The notes under the pieces were generated by a model that worked only from the letters and a program-made list of their open reading frames with translations, was not told the origin of the DNA and did not search any database. A stretch of DNA of 64,000 nt from BJGV01 sp003230615 (GTDB lineage Bacteria; Pseudomonadota; Gammaproteobacteria; Burkholderiales; Nitrosomonadaceae), in contig OY760140.1 in the NCBI GenBank assembly GCA_963663215.1, positions 1,860,001 to 1,924,000 on the forward strand, read 5' to 3'. Position numbers and translations under genes: made by a program. Of this stretch, positions 17,911 to 28,066 are shown in pieces (the first letter of the stretch is position 1; each line of letters begins with the position of its first letter).

Positions 17911-18260
17911 CGTTGTAGTTGAAGCATTAGCGCTCTAGCTTCGTCTGTCATCCGAGAAGAGTCATCCCTGGCAACAGGGCGACGCAAACGAATCACCAAA
18001 TCTAATCCTGCCAAATCTCGTTGTTGCCCACGAAATAACTCGCGCAATAAACGTTTTGCTCGATTTCGTTTGGTTGCAAGCTGCTCAATTTTACTAGCAA
18101 CAATTAGCCCTAATCTCGAATAGATCAGATCGTTGGGTTTGGCGAAAATTTGGAGAAATTCACTGCCTGCAGAACATCTGAACTGAATGACCGATGAAAA
18201 TTCTTTAGCTTTGTGCAACCTGTGACTTTTAGGCAACAAGCAAATAATACAGTTCCTCAA
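17898..18260 (-). CDS. rnpA: ribonuclease P protein component
   Basis: RnpA is the protein subunit of RNase P, which removes 5' leaders of pre-tRNAs. The 120-residue product has the RNR signature (ATKRNRAKRLLRELFR) and the N-terminal substrate-binding region RLHKAKEFSSVIQ. The assigned ATG gives MRNCIICLLPKSHRLHKAKEF, slightly longer at the N-terminus than many relatives, so the true start could be an internal codon. It lies 34 nt after rpmH. Confidence 0.93.
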   Translation of the reverse strand: MRNCIICLLPKSHRLHKAKEFSSVIQFRCSAGSEFLQIFAKPNDLIYSRLGLIVASKIEQLATKRNRAKRLLRELFRGQQRDLAGLDLVIRLRRPVARDDSSRMTDEARALMLQLQRCCG

Positions 18261-18294
18261 GAGTTATCTTTCTTTTAGCCCAACCCGTTAAATC

Positions 18295-18429
18295 TTAAAC
18301 CCCTAAACGAGCGCGCCCTTTCGCACGACGAGCTCTAATAACAGCGGCCCCGCCATTAGTCCTCATACGAACCAGAAAACCATGGGTTCGTTTTCTCCGA
18401 ATAACAGATGGTTGATATGTACGCTTCAT
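18295..18429 (-). CDS. rpmH: 50S ribosomal protein L34
   Basis: The 44-residue product MKRTYQPSVIRRKRTHGFLV followed by RMRTNGG and RARRAKGRARLGV is an unmistakable full-length L34. It is the first gene leftward of the presumed origin and is transcribed away from dnaA. Confidence 0.98.
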   Translation of the reverse strand: MKRTYQPSVIRRKRTHGFLVRMRTNGGAAVIRARRAKGRARLGV

Positions 18430-18879
18430 TATTTATTTCCTCTCACTTCTTTAGCTTTAAAGTTTTGGTTAATCGAGGTTGGCCTCGAATTCTTCTTTTC
18501 TTTTTGTTTGATCCTGAGTTCTGATAAATAAACCCAGTATTACAACTCTTGATAGGGGACAATGTCAACTCTTATTTGTTCTCTATTTACATTTGTATCA
18601 ATGAACCCGTTTCTTCTCTATTTGTATCGATAACGATACAATTAAGATACCCTTAATGGTGTTTTGTCGTGCCATTTCCCTCTACATCAGCCATTATTAA
18701 TTATCCTGAGGACAAAATTAATTAAAAGTCCTTGATCTAGTTTAATAAATGATCGGGGTTCTTTTTTCTTTTCCAAGACATTTCAGTCCTGTGGATAAGT
18801 GCGAAGAAAAAGGCTAGAATAGATTATCTTGTTGGCCGTTTTTAGCGTTTCTCTTTTCCGAACGGATATTCTCAAAATC
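18430..18879. other. oriC: candidate replication origin (oriC), rpmH-dnaA spacer
   Basis: This 450-bp A+T-rich spacer between divergent rpmH and dnaA is the classical origin position. It contains one perfect DnaA box (18790-18798), and an 8-bp inverted repeat TTGTATCG/CGATACAA at 18622-18641. A smaller hairpin TCGAGG/CCTCGA lies at 18473-18488, and a strongly A+T-rich tract runs from 18690 to 18780 that could be the unwinding element. Only one strict DnaA box is visible, so further boxes must be degenerate or lie in the dnaA-dnaN spacer (20263-20463), where CCATCCACA occurs. Confidence 0.65.
18790..18798 (-). promoter_or_regulatory. DnaA box
   Basis: TGTGGATAA on the plus strand is the exact complement of the strong DnaA box TTATCCACA. 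It lies 82 nt upstream of the chosen dnaA start, so it may serve both origin firing and dnaA autoregulation. Confidence 0.8.
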
Positions 18880-20262
18880 ATGGCAACGATGGATTCCTTT
18901 TGGCTTTCTTGTCTTAAACATTTCGAGAAAGAATTAAGCACACAACAATTTAATACTTGGATTAAGCCACTACAATTTAGTTTATCCGGTGCAAAAAATG
19001 AACTTATCCTTATTGCCCCCAACCGCTTTGTGTTGCAATGGATCAAGGACAATTTTATGCTTCGTATTGAACAAATGGCAGAAACCCATTTCTCTAAGAG
19101 CATTCATTTCCAAATAAAACTTGCTGACAATGAACCAGAAAAACCAGCTGCCATAGTTGAAGAAGATGGTGTAATTGTTCCGCCACCTCTGACCCAAAAA
19201 AAGACAGTCCCCGTTTCCCGGCGCCCTGCTATAGAAAAACCTCAGAGCCGACTAAATCCATCATTCACTTTCGACACATTTGTTAACGGAAAGGCAAACC
19301 AGTTGGCGCGCGCAGCAGCAATACAGGTTGCGGAATGTCCGGGTGTTGCCTATAACCCGCTTTTTATCTATGGTGGGGTTGGTCTAGGTAAAACACATTT
19401 AATCCAAGCTATCGGTAACTTCGTTCTGTCGCTTAACAGCCAGGCAAAAGTTCGTTACATCCATTCAGAAAAATATGTTTCTGACGTAGTTCGAGCATAT
19501 CAACATAAGGCTTTCGATGACTTTAAACGATATTACCACTCTCTAGACTTGCTCTTAATAGATGACATTCAGTTTTTTGGTGGGAAGAATCGTACACAGG
19601 AGGAATTTTTTTACGCTTTTAATGCGCTAATCGAGGCACATAAACAAGTGATAATTACTTGTGATTCTTATCCTAAGGAAATCTCCGGCGTGGAAGAGCG
19701 TTTGATTTCTCGTTTTGGCTGGGGCTTAACCGTTGCAGTTGATCCTCCAGAACTGGAAATGCGAGTTGCTATCCTATTGAAAAAGGCTCTGCTGGAAAAA
19801 GTTGTTCTGGATGAAAGCGTTGCTTTTTTTATTGCTAAGCATATTCGTTCGAATGTGCGAGAACTCGAGGGAGCACTAAAGCGCGTGCTGGCATATTCTC
19901 GCTTTACGGGTCATCAGTTGTCGTTAGATCTTGCACGGGAAGCGTTGAAAGATTTGTTGGCAGTACAAAACCGTCAAATCTCAATTGAAAATATTCAGAA
20001 AACCGTTGCTGATTACTATAAGATTAAAGTTGCGGAAATGTATTCTAAAAAACGCTCTCGCATAATCGCAAGACCACGACAAATGGCAATGGCATTAGCT
20101 AAAGAATTAACACCATTGAGTTTGCCTGACATTGGGGAAGCTTTTGGAGGAAGAGATCATACAACGGTACTACATGGATATCGAAGAATTGCAGAACTAC
20201 GCATTTCAAATACTTCTACAAACCAAGATTTCAATACTTTGCTCCATATTTTACGTGGTTGA
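18880..20262 (+). CDS. dnaA: chromosomal replication initiator DnaA
   Basis: DnaA binds the origin, opens DNA and loads the helicase. The product of about 460 residues has an N-terminal domain (FWLSCLKHFEKELSTQQFNTWIKPL), AAA+ Walker A GGVGLGKTHL, Walker B LLLIDDIQFF and the C-terminal DNA-binding signature GGRDHTTVLHGYRRI. An in-frame ATG at 18829 would add 17 residues with no family likeness; I prefer 18880 (MATMDSFW), with 18889 also possible. Codon use here is more A+T-rich than in the amo genes, as in dnaN and gyrB. Confidence 0.97.
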   Translation: MATMDSFWLSCLKHFEKELSTQQFNTWIKPLQFSLSGAKNELILIAPNRFVLQWIKDNFMLRIEQMAETHFSKSIHFQIKLADNEPEKPAAIVEEDGVIVPPPLTQKKTVPVSRRPAIEKPQSRLNPSFTFDTFVNGKANQLARAAAIQVAECPGVAYNPLFIYGGVGLGKTHLIQAIGNFVLSLNSQAKVRYIHSEKYVSDVVRAYQHKAFDDFKRYYHSLDLLLIDDIQFFGGKNRTQEEFFYAFNALIEAHKQVIITCDSYPKEISGVEERLISRFGWGLTVAVDPPELEMRVAILLKKALLEKVVLDESVAFFIAKHIRSNVRELEGALKRVLAYSRFTGHQLSLDLAREALKDLLAVQNRQISIENIQKTVADYYKIKVAEMYSKKRSRIIARPRQMAMALAKELTPLSLPDIGEAFGGRDHTTVLHGYRRIAELRISNTSTNQDFNTLLHILRG

Positions 20263-20463
20263 AAAAGAATAAATCTAATTGATGAGTTTTTTGGGGATAA
20301 TTCCTTGTTCACTTAAAATAGCCAAATCTATTAACAATCCATCCACATTAAATACCTAATTAGTACAGCGTCCATTTAAGTCTTATCTCACTAATGCTGT
20401 TAGTTAGTTTTTTTAATACAGGACTTGAACAAAGCTTATTATTAATTATTAAGGTTTAAAATA

Positions 20464-21576
20464 ATGAAACTAATACAAACTAATAAGGAAGCCATGTTAA
20501 AACCGCTTCAGACAATCACAGGAATTGTTGAGCGCCGACATACATTACCGATACTTTCAAACGTACTGATAGAAAGGAAAGACAAAGAAATACTATGTAT
20601 TGCAACAGATTTAGAAATTCAAATAACTACTTCCACAAAAGACAGCGTAACAACTAAAGAACAAATATGTTCTATTACAGTTGCAGCAAAAAAGCTTCAA
20701 GACATATTACGTGCTCTTCCTGATAAGGCCGAGATTACGTTAGAGGCTGAAGAAAACCGACTTTTAGTAAAGTCAGGAAAAAGTCGGTTTAATTTACAAA
20801 CCCTCCCGGTAGAAGATTTTCCTAAGCTTCCAGAAAACAAAGAATTATTAGAAAAGATAACAATGCAACAAGGAGAGCTAAAAAACCTTTTGCTTCTCGT
20901 ACAATATGCGATGGCACAACAAGATATACGATATTACTTAAATGGGCTTCTTTTAGTAATGGAAGAAAATTGTCTAAAAGCGATTGCAACCGATGGCCAT
21001 CGCTTAGGATTTGCTTTAATTCCGCTTAAAACCCTAAAGGAAAAGAAAGAAATCATTCTCCCACGTAAAGTAGTACTAGAATTAACTAAGCAATTGAACA
21101 ACAACGAAGAACCAGTTACCATCGAGATTCTAAAAAAACAAGTGCGTTTCACCTTCTCAAATGTAGTGCTAGTCTCAAAAGTAGTTGACGGAAAATTTCC
21201 TGATTATAACCGCGTAATCCCATCTGGATACCAAAAGCAGATCGAGGTAAATCGTCTGCTTTTTCTACAGACGTTGCAGCGCGCATCGATTTTGTCTAAT
21301 GAAAAGTTCCGCGGAGTGCGCTTGATTTTAACGGCCGAAAATTTGCGTATAGTCTGTAGCAATAGCGAACAAGAAGAGGCACAAGAAGAGTTAGAAGTGA
21401 AATATGAGGGAGAGGCACTAGATATTGGGTTTAATATCACCTATTTGCTAGATGTACTTAATAACTTAACAAACGAAACGGTACTATGTTCTTTTGGTGA
21501 TGCAAATAGTAGCGCACTGATCACCATCCCGAACAATGATAATTTTAAGTATGTTGTAATGCCAATGCGAATATAA
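20464..21576 (+). CDS. dnaN: DNA polymerase III beta clamp
   Basis: DnaN forms the sliding clamp that tethers DNA polymerase III. The 370-residue product begins MKLIQTNKEAMLKPLQTITG and shows the three-domain clamp layout, with ERRHTLPILSNVLIERKD in domain I and the C-terminal VVMPMRI that lines the partner-binding pocket. It follows dnaA by 201 nt, a spacer rich in A and T that may share origin functions. Confidence 0.97.
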   Translation: MKLIQTNKEAMLKPLQTITGIVERRHTLPILSNVLIERKDKEILCIATDLEIQITTSTKDSVTTKEQICSITVAAKKLQDILRALPDKAEITLEAEENRLLVKSGKSRFNLQTLPVEDFPKLPENKELLEKITMQQGELKNLLLLVQYAMAQQDIRYYLNGLLLVMEENCLKAIATDGHRLGFALIPLKTLKEKKEIILPRKVVLELTKQLNNNEEPVTIEILKKQVRFTFSNVVLVSKVVDGKFPDYNRVIPSGYQKQIEVNRLLFLQTLQRASILSNEKFRGVRLILTAENLRIVCSNSEQEEAQEELEVKYEGEALDIGFNITYLLDVLNNLTNETVLCSFGDANSSALITIPNNDNFKYVVMPMRI

Positions 21577-21696
21577 TGACCCCTCCTAAAGAAATAGAAA
21601 AAAGCCCGCTGGATCAAAAGAAATAAAGAGCATAAAGCGAACATCGAAACAACCATTTTAAAAAAGAATAGGTTACTTGAAAAAAGCAATTTTACT

Positions 21697-24123
21697 ATGA
21701 GCAAAAAACCCCATTCCAATCAACAAAAAAACCAAAATCAGGAAGCATACGGTTCGGATAACATAAAAATCCTAAAAGGATTAGAACCGGTTCGCAAGCG
21801 CCCGGGCATGTATATAGGCGACACTAGTGACGGAACCGGGTTACACCACATGGTGTTTGAAGTATTAGACAATGCTATTGATGAGGCTCTGGCCGGGGAG
21901 TGCAACGAAATCACAGTTATTATTCATCCAGACAACTCTGTTAGCGTGCAAGACAATGGGCGGGGGATCCCCATTGGAATCAAACAAGACGACGAATTGA
22001 AACGCACGGCCGCAGAAATTGTCATGACAGAGCTTCATGCAGGCGGAAAATTTGACGACAATTCATACAAAGTGTCAGGCGGTTTGCATGGTGTCGGAGT
22101 GTCCGTTGTAAACGCTTTATCAGAATGGCTTCGTCTTTCCGTCCGACGTGATGAGAAGACATACCAAATGGAGTTTCGCATGGGTGTGCCGGTTGTCCCG
22201 TTAGCCAACACGGGCAAAACCGAACGGCGCGGAACGGAGGTGCATTTTCTTGCTAGCAAAGAAATTTTCGGAGATATTGAGTATCACTATGATATTTTTG
22301 CAAAGCGGCTCCGCGAACTTTCATTTCTTAATAATGGCGTAAAGATTAACTTAATTGATCAGCGCATTAGTAAGGAGGAAAGCTTTGCTTTTGTTGGTGG
22401 AGTTAAAAGTTTTGTTGAATACATCAATCGCAATAAATCAGTTTTACATTCCAATGTCTTTTATGCTATCGGACAAAAAGACAAGATCCAGGTGGAAGTA
22501 GCAATGCAATGGAATGATAGTTATATCGAACAAGTTTTATGTTTTACTAACAATATTCCACAGAAGGATGGCGGTACGCACTTAACAGGCTTGCGTGCCG
22601 CTATGACGCGTACGCTGAATAGTTATATTGATAAGAATGAGTTGTCAAAAAAAACTCAAATTGAAACAACGGGTGACGATATGAGGGAAGGATTATCATG
22701 TGTTTTATCAATAAAATTATTTGAACCCAAGTTTTCTTCTCAAACAAAAGAAAAATTAGTGTCATCGGAAGTGCGCCCGGCGGTGGAAGAAATCGTGGCG
22801 CAAAAACTTTCAGAGTTTTTGTTAGAACGTCCACTTGATGCGAAAACCATTTGTGGCAAGATAATAGATGCAGCAAGAGCTCGCGAAGCCGCCAGAAAAG
22901 CTCGTGAACTAACCCGGCGCAAAGGAGTGTTAGACGGAATGGGGCTGCCTGGAAAACTTGCGGACTGCCAAGAAAAAGATCCGGCGTTGTGCGAGCTCTA
23001 TCTTGTCGAAGGTGATTCAGCGGGGGGGTCTGCTAAACAGGGGCGTGACCGCAAATTCCAGGCAATAATGCCCTTGAAAGGAAAGATCTTGAACGTCGAA
23101 AAGGCACGTTTCGACAAATTGATTACATCACAAGAAATTATTTCGCTTATTACCGCACTTGGAACCGGTATTGGCAAAGATGAATACAATCCTGACAGGC
23201 TGCGTTACCACCGTATTATCATTATGACTGACGCTGACGTGGACGGCGCACATATTCGCACTTTATTGCTTACATTTTTCTACCGGCAAATGCCAGAGCT
23301 AATTGAGCGCGGTTTTGTCTATATAGCCCAGCCGCCGCTCTACAAGGTTAAGCACGGTAAAAAAGAACACTATGTTAAAGACGATCACGAGCTCAAACAA
23401 TACTTGCTAAAACAAGCACTGGCGAATGCTGAACTGCATACACATGAAGGAACGTCACCGCTCACAGGGGAGAAACTGACAAAGATTGCCAACAAATACT
23501 TGTTGGCAGAAGCCGTGATTGACCGCATGAGTCGGCTGATTGATAGCGAGGTAATGCATGCTTTATTTCGTCATCCCGACATAGATTTGAGCAATGAAAT
23601 TTCCGCAGCAAAGGAAGCTGCCAAATTGGCGTCGTATGTTGACGAAGTAAAAATTGTGCCAGAGTATGATTCTGAGAATGAATGTCATCGCTTGAAAATA
23701 ACTCGTATGCATCATGGTAATAAGCGGGTTAGCTACCTTGACCAAGATTTTCTACATAGCGGGGATTTTCTCCATATAAAAGAAGTTGCTCAGGTGCTTG
23801 ATGGTTTACTTGGCCCCAGTGCTTACGTTAAGCGAGGCGAACAAAAGCAGTTTGTCAGTGAATTCAAGCAAGCGCTTGATTGGTTGTTGCGGGAAGTGGA
23901 AAAAGAATTCAGCACCCAACGATACAAAGGATTGGGCGAAATGAACCCAATCCAATTATGGGAAACTACCATGAACCCCAAAAACCGACGCCTACTACGC
24001 GCCCAAATAGAGGATAGCATTACAGCCGACGAAATTTTTACTACTCTAATGGGTGATGCGGTAGAACCACGTCGAGCTTTCATTGAGAATAATGCTTTAA
24101 GGGTTCGAAATTTAGATGTATAA
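21697..24123 (+). CDS. gyrB: DNA gyrase subunit B
   Basis: GyrB is the ATPase subunit of DNA gyrase, which introduces negative supercoils. The 808-residue product has the GHKL ATP-binding motifs (NAIDEALAGE, VQDNGRGIPIG, GGLHGVGVSVVNALS). It also has the TOPRIM motifs EGDSAGGSAKQGRDR and MTDADVDGAHIRTLLLTFFYR, and the C-terminal RYKGLGEMNP. The length of about 800 residues fits the proteobacterial form with an inserted domain in the C-terminal half. Confidence 0.98.
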   Translation: MSKKPHSNQQKNQNQEAYGSDNIKILKGLEPVRKRPGMYIGDTSDGTGLHHMVFEVLDNAIDEALAGECNEITVIIHPDNSVSVQDNGRGIPIGIKQDDELKRTAAEIVMTELHAGGKFDDNSYKVSGGLHGVGVSVVNALSEWLRLSVRRDEKTYQMEFRMGVPVVPLANTGKTERRGTEVHFLASKEIFGDIEYHYDIFAKRLRELSFLNNGVKINLIDQRISKEESFAFVGGVKSFVEYINRNKSVLHSNVFYAIGQKDKIQVEVAMQWNDSYIEQVLCFTNNIPQKDGGTHLTGLRAAMTRTLNSYIDKNELSKKTQIETTGDDMREGLSCVLSIKLFEPKFSSQTKEKLVSSEVRPAVEEIVAQKLSEFLLERPLDAKTICGKIIDAARAREAARKARELTRRKGVLDGMGLPGKLADCQEKDPALCELYLVEGDSAGGSAKQGRDRKFQAIMPLKGKILNVEKARFDKLITSQEIISLITALGTGIGKDEYNPDRLRYHRIIIMTDADVDGAHIRTLLLTFFYRQMPELIERGFVYIAQPPLYKVKHGKKEHYVKDDHELKQYLLKQALANAELHTHEGTSPLTGEKLTKIANKYLLAEAVIDRMSRLIDSEVMHALFRHPDIDLSNEISAAKEAAKLASYVDEVKIVPEYDSENECHRLKITRMHHGNKRVSYLDQDFLHSGDFLHIKEVAQVLDGLLGPSAYVKRGEQKQFVSEFKQALDWLLREVEKEFSTQRYKGLGEMNPIQLWETTMNPKNRRLLRAQIEDSITADEIFTTLMGDAVEPRRAFIENNALRVRNLDV

Positions 24124-24200
24124 GCAATCTCTGGCGGAGATATTTTGTATCTTATAAGGCGAGGTCGTTTTTAATTTGACGGCAGTCTCGCGCATAAAAC

Positions 24201-25613
24201 TCAAGTAGAAGCAGATCGGCCCTCTCGCTTTTTTGCTGTTAGTGCATGGTTACCAATTTTAATTAACACTTCCCAAGTTGGCCCCGGGAACTTGTGGAGT
24301 TTTACCAGTACGTCCTCGAGAGCACCTAGAAACCAATCGACATCAGTATCCGCGATATTGAGGGGAGGCAATATTTTTACAATTGGCACAGCATGACCAG
24401 CTACCTGGGTGAGAATATGGTGGTCATCTAAAAGCGGAATAACGATTGCTTGAGCAAAGAGATTCTCATCTATTTTGTTGACCATAGTCCAAGCTGCTTT
24501 CAGAGACATTGACTTAGGTTTTCCAAACTCAATACCGATCATCAGGCCGCGCTGATGGACACCTTTTAAGAATTCAAAGCGGGGCATCATTGCCTCAATA
24601 CCCCGTCGAAAGCGAGAACCAAGCTCATTCGCGCGAGCAGCAAGATTTTCATCATCGAGAACAGAAAGAGCGGCCAATCCTGCGGCCATCGCAAGGTTCC
24701 CCATGCCGAAGGTGGACGCATGAACGATGGCACGCTCCATCGAGTCATAGACCTTGTCATAAATTGCTCGGCGCGTGATAGTGGCTCCCAATGGAACATA
24801 TCCGCCCGAAAGTCCTTTTGCGAGACAGATGATATCAGGCTGTAAACCTTCAGTCCATTGACAAGCCAAGAAGTGGCCAGAACGTCCCATACCTGACTGG
24901 ATTTCATCACAGATCATGAGCGTGTTGTACTTGCGGCATAGAGCCTGTGCCGCAAGCAGGTATTCATCGCTAAGAATGTTTACGCCTTTTCCTTGGATTG
25001 GCTCAAAGACGAAAGAGGCCACATCACCAGGAGCGAGCCGCGCTTCAAGAGCTTCGAGATCACCCGGCACCACTGAGGAATTGCCCGGGAGAAGCGGCTC
25101 AAATCCTCTGCGAAAACTTGATTCACCATTCAATGACAATGCTCCCAGAGTTAAACCATGGAATGCTTTTGAAAGATGTATCGTACGATGGCGCCCAGTA
25201 GCCGCACGAGCAAATTTGATTGCGGCTTCTATAGCCTCAGTTCCAGAGTTACAGAAGTAAACGGTATCAAGATCACCAGGCACGCGCTTCGTAAGTTCGC
25301 GCGCGAGGACCGCTGCAAGCGGCGGGGCATCAAAACCGACCCACCCGGGAAAATCCGAATCGAGCACTTGCTGTAATGCGCCTTGAATCGTCGGATGGCG
25401 GCGACCAAAGGTAAAAACGCCCCAGTTGGCAAGAAAGTCTAAATAGCGCGTACCGTTTTCGTCCCAAAGGTAAGAGCCTTCACCACGAACCCAGGAACGG
25501 GTAAAGCCGATAATACGCAGAACCTTGACGAAGACAGGATTTACATGTTTTTCGAAAAGGTCGAAATTATTACCGCGGGTTTCGGCGAGAATGGCATTGA
25601 TGTCAAGTGGCAT
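24201..25613 (-). CDS. class III PLP-dependent aminotransferase
   Basis: This is a pyridoxal-phosphate aminotransferase of the acetylornithine/4-aminobutyrate class. The 470-residue product shows the cofactor region FCNSGTEAIEAAIKFARAATG, the Asp of CDEIQSGMGRSG, and the Schiff-base Lys in CLAKGLSGGYVPLGA. The N-terminal region (FVKVLRIIGFTRSWVRGEGSYLWDENG) resembles enzymes used in hopanoid side-chain amination (HpnO type), but no hopanoid genes are nearby, so the substrate stays open. It faces gyrB convergently and has a long 5' spacer before glyA. Confidence 0.8.
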   Translation of the reverse strand: MPLDINAILAETRGNNFDLFEKHVNPVFVKVLRIIGFTRSWVRGEGSYLWDENGTRYLDFLANWGVFTFGRRHPTIQGALQQVLDSDFPGWVGFDAPPLAAVLARELTKRVPGDLDTVYFCNSGTEAIEAAIKFARAATGRHRTIHLSKAFHGLTLGALSLNGESSFRRGFEPLLPGNSSVVPGDLEALEARLAPGDVASFVFEPIQGKGVNILSDEYLLAAQALCRKYNTLMICDEIQSGMGRSGHFLACQWTEGLQPDIICLAKGLSGGYVPLGATITRRAIYDKVYDSMERAIVHASTFGMGNLAMAAGLAALSVLDDENLAARANELGSRFRRGIEAMMPRFEFLKGVHQRGLMIGIEFGKPKSMSLKAAWTMVNKIDENLFAQAIVIPLLDDHHILTQVAGHAVPIVKILPPLNIADTDVDWFLGALEDVLVKLHKFPGPTWEVLIKIGNHALTAKKREGRSAST

Positions 25614-26261
25614 AAACTAGGTTTTAAATTGTAAGATGATATGGTAACGTTTTTTCACGAGCACGAGCACGAGCACTGGTCAGCATTACGCAAATCAAAA
25701 CCATAAAACGGATAAATCGGGATTGGATTTTTCACATATTTTATGCCGATCGACAAGCATAAGATGTTTTTCAAAACCCAATCCTACTGACGCATGCTAT
25801 TTAGGACTTGTTGGGGCCAAGAGCCTTCGTGTAACAATTACACATTACAGTGCAGTGCCGATGTTAACCAGTCGGATAAACAATTGCAACGTGAAGCTTT
25901 TTTCAGTGTAAAGAAAATTCACGCACACTAATTACACCAAACTCAAGCCGGGGTAGTAAAAACAGGGTTTAAAGGCAATTTACTAAGATTTTTTGATATA
26001 CGTGCACTTAATAAATTTGTGAGATTTAAGATGTTTATGTGGTTATTGCGACTTTATACTGAAAGCGCATTTCAAGCGAGCCCCTGCGAACTGCAGATGC
26101 AGGATTTTACAGAAGAAATATTTTCTTTTTTAACGAAACCATTCGATAGGCATGATAGAGCGCACAACCACCATAAAACGATGTCATTTGAATCTCCCTA
26201 CGATTTTCGACCGATGATGGTAAAATTCGATTTCTAACAATTTCACGACATCTATACCTCC
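25614..26261. other. intergenic region upstream of glyA
   Basis: I see no convincing gene in these 648 bases. They must contain the promoters of the aminotransferase (minus) and glyA (plus). CACGAG is repeated three times in tandem at 25656-25673, upstream of the aminotransferase start. No glycine riboswitch pattern was recognised. Confidence 0.5.
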
Positions 26262-27512
26262 ATGTTGTCCCCAAAGTTAACCATTGAAAGCATTGATCCT
26301 GATTTATGGAGGGCGATTAAAAGTGAAATTCAACGCCAAGAAGACCATATTGAGTTAATTGCGTCAGAGAATTACGCTAGCCCTGCTGTTATGCAGGCAC
26401 AAGGATCAGTGTTGACTAATAAGTATGCTGAGGGCTATCCTGGCAAACGCTATTATGGTGGTTGCGAATACATCGACCTGGTCGAGCAGTATGCGATAGA
26501 CCGAGCAAAGTCGCTTTTTGGCGCAGAATATGTCAATGTTCAGCCGCATTCTGGTTCGCAGGCAAACGCGGCTGTTTATTTATCTGTGCTTAAGCCTGGT
26601 GACACACTTCTTGGCATGTCGCTTGCTCATGGTGGGCATTTGACCCATGGCGCGCCAGTCAATCTTAGCGGTAAAATTTTTAACTCCGTTGCTTATGGTC
26701 TTAATCCTGAAACCGAGGAACTTGATTACAATCAGGTTGAGCAGCTGGCACATGAACACAAGCCGAAAATGATCGTTGCCGGCGCTTCTGCCTATTCTCT
26801 GGTGATAAACTGGAAGTCCTTTCGCAAGATTGCTGATGATGTGGGAGCCTACCTGTTTGTAGACATGGCTCATTACGCAGGATTAGTGGCAGCAGGGTTT
26901 TACCCCAATCCAGTTGGCATTGCAGATTTTGTTACCAGCACCACCCACAAAACATTACGTGGGCCGAGAGGCGGCATTATCATAGCCAAGCCTGAATATG
27001 AGAGAGTGCTCAACTCGGCGATCTTTCCACAGACCCAGGGAGGGCCTCTGATGCACGTGATTGCTGCCAAGGCGGTTGCTTTCAAGGAGGCCGCCAGCAG
27101 GGAATTCAAGGACTACCAGGAGCAAGTAATCGACAATGCACGTGTAATGGCGAAAGTTCTAAAAGAACGTGGCTTGCGTATTGTTTCCGGGCGTACTGAT
27201 TGTCACATGTTTTTGGTGGATCTTCAGGCGAAGAATCTTACGGGCAAGCAAGCAGAGGAATCACTGGGGCTGGCACACATTACCGTAAACAAGAATGCCA
27301 TTCCTAATGACCCACAAAAACCATTCGTCACTAGCGGTATTCGCATAGGCACTCCTGCAGTGACCACGCGTGGTCTCAAAGAAATTGAAGCAGAGCAACT
27401 GGCAAATCTAATCGCCGACGTCTTAGATGCGCCTACCGACAACACAATTCTGTTGCGTGTGGCACATGAAGCGAAAGCCTTGTGTGCTAAATTTCCTGTT
27501 TACAGTTGCTGA
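26262..27512 (+). CDS. glyA: serine hydroxymethyltransferase
   Basis: GlyA interconverts serine and glycine with tetrahydrofolate, supplying one-carbon units. The 416-residue product has the signatures HIELIASENYASPAVMQAQGS, NKYAEGYPGKRYYGG and the PLP-Lys motif TSTTHKTLRGPRGG. The C-terminal SGIRIGTPAVTTRG is also present. Length is standard. The ribosome binding site before 26262 is weak. nrdR follows after 89 nt in the same direction. Confidence 0.97.
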   Translation: MLSPKLTIESIDPDLWRAIKSEIQRQEDHIELIASENYASPAVMQAQGSVLTNKYAEGYPGKRYYGGCEYIDLVEQYAIDRAKSLFGAEYVNVQPHSGSQANAAVYLSVLKPGDTLLGMSLAHGGHLTHGAPVNLSGKIFNSVAYGLNPETEELDYNQVEQLAHEHKPKMIVAGASAYSLVINWKSFRKIADDVGAYLFVDMAHYAGLVAAGFYPNPVGIADFVTSTTHKTLRGPRGGIIIAKPEYERVLNSAIFPQTQGGPLMHVIAAKAVAFKEAASREFKDYQEQVIDNARVMAKVLKERGLRIVSGRTDCHMFLVDLQAKNLTGKQAEESLGLAHITVNKNAIPNDPQKPFVTSGIRIGTPAVTTRGLKEIEAEQLANLIADVLDAPTDNTILLRVAHEAKALCAKFPVYSC

Positions 27513-27601
27513 TTACTTCGCAGTTATACAATGCGGGCTGCTTTCAACTTGGGTAAATTTGATGTGGACACAATTCGCTCCCTTTTTCTAAATTTTGAAT
27601 C

Positions 27602-28066
27602 ATGAAATGCCCCTTTTGCAATGCCGATGACACTAGCGTGATTGACTCCCGCGTTAGCGAGGAGGGAAATAGAATACGCCGCCGCCGCAGTTGCCTAACT
27701 TGCGATAAGCGATTTACTACGTATGAAACAGCGGGGTTGCGTTTGCCGCGGGTAGTAAAGCAAGGTGGCGATCGTTCCGAATTCAATCGTGAAAAATTGC
27801 TTACGGGTTTCATGCGAGCATTACACAAGCGCCCTGTTCCTACCGAGTGTGTAGATGCAGCGATAGAACGAATTATGCAAAAACTACTGAGTTTAGGAGA
27901 GCGTGAGATACCTTCGCGTAAGATTGGCGAAATGGTAATGCGAGAACTATACAAACTAGACAAGGTAGCATATATCCGTTTTGCTTCAGTTTATAGAAGC
28001 TTCCAGGACGCGGATGATTTTCATGATGCAATCAAGGAAGTACAGAAGCCGAGGCGGAAGAAATAA
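27602..28066 (+). CDS. nrdR: transcriptional repressor NrdR
   Basis: NrdR represses ribonucleotide reductase genes in response to dATP/ATP. The 154-residue product starts with the four-Cys zinc ribbon (MKCPFC ... SCLTCDKRFTTYE) and continues with the ATP-cone domain (VVKQGGDRSEFNREKLLTGF, KIGEMVMRELYKLDKVAYIRFASVY). It lies between glyA and ribD, as in many proteobacteria. Confidence 0.97.
   Translation: MKCPFCNADDTSVIDSRVSEEGNRIRRRRSCLTCDKRFTTYETAGLRLPRVVKQGGDRSEFNREKLLTGFMRALHKRPVPTECVDAAIERIMQKLLSLGEREIPSRKIGEMVMRELYKLDKVAYIRFASVYRSFQDADDFHDAIKEVQKPRRKK

Noticed and set aside
18829..18879. Longer dnaA start at 18829
   Set aside because: The 17 added residues have no DnaA likeness; the family starts near FWLSCLKHFEKEL.
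25656..25673. CACGAG tandem repeats as a CRISPR or control array
   Set aside because: Only three hexamers with no spacers; best seen as a minor tandem repeat.
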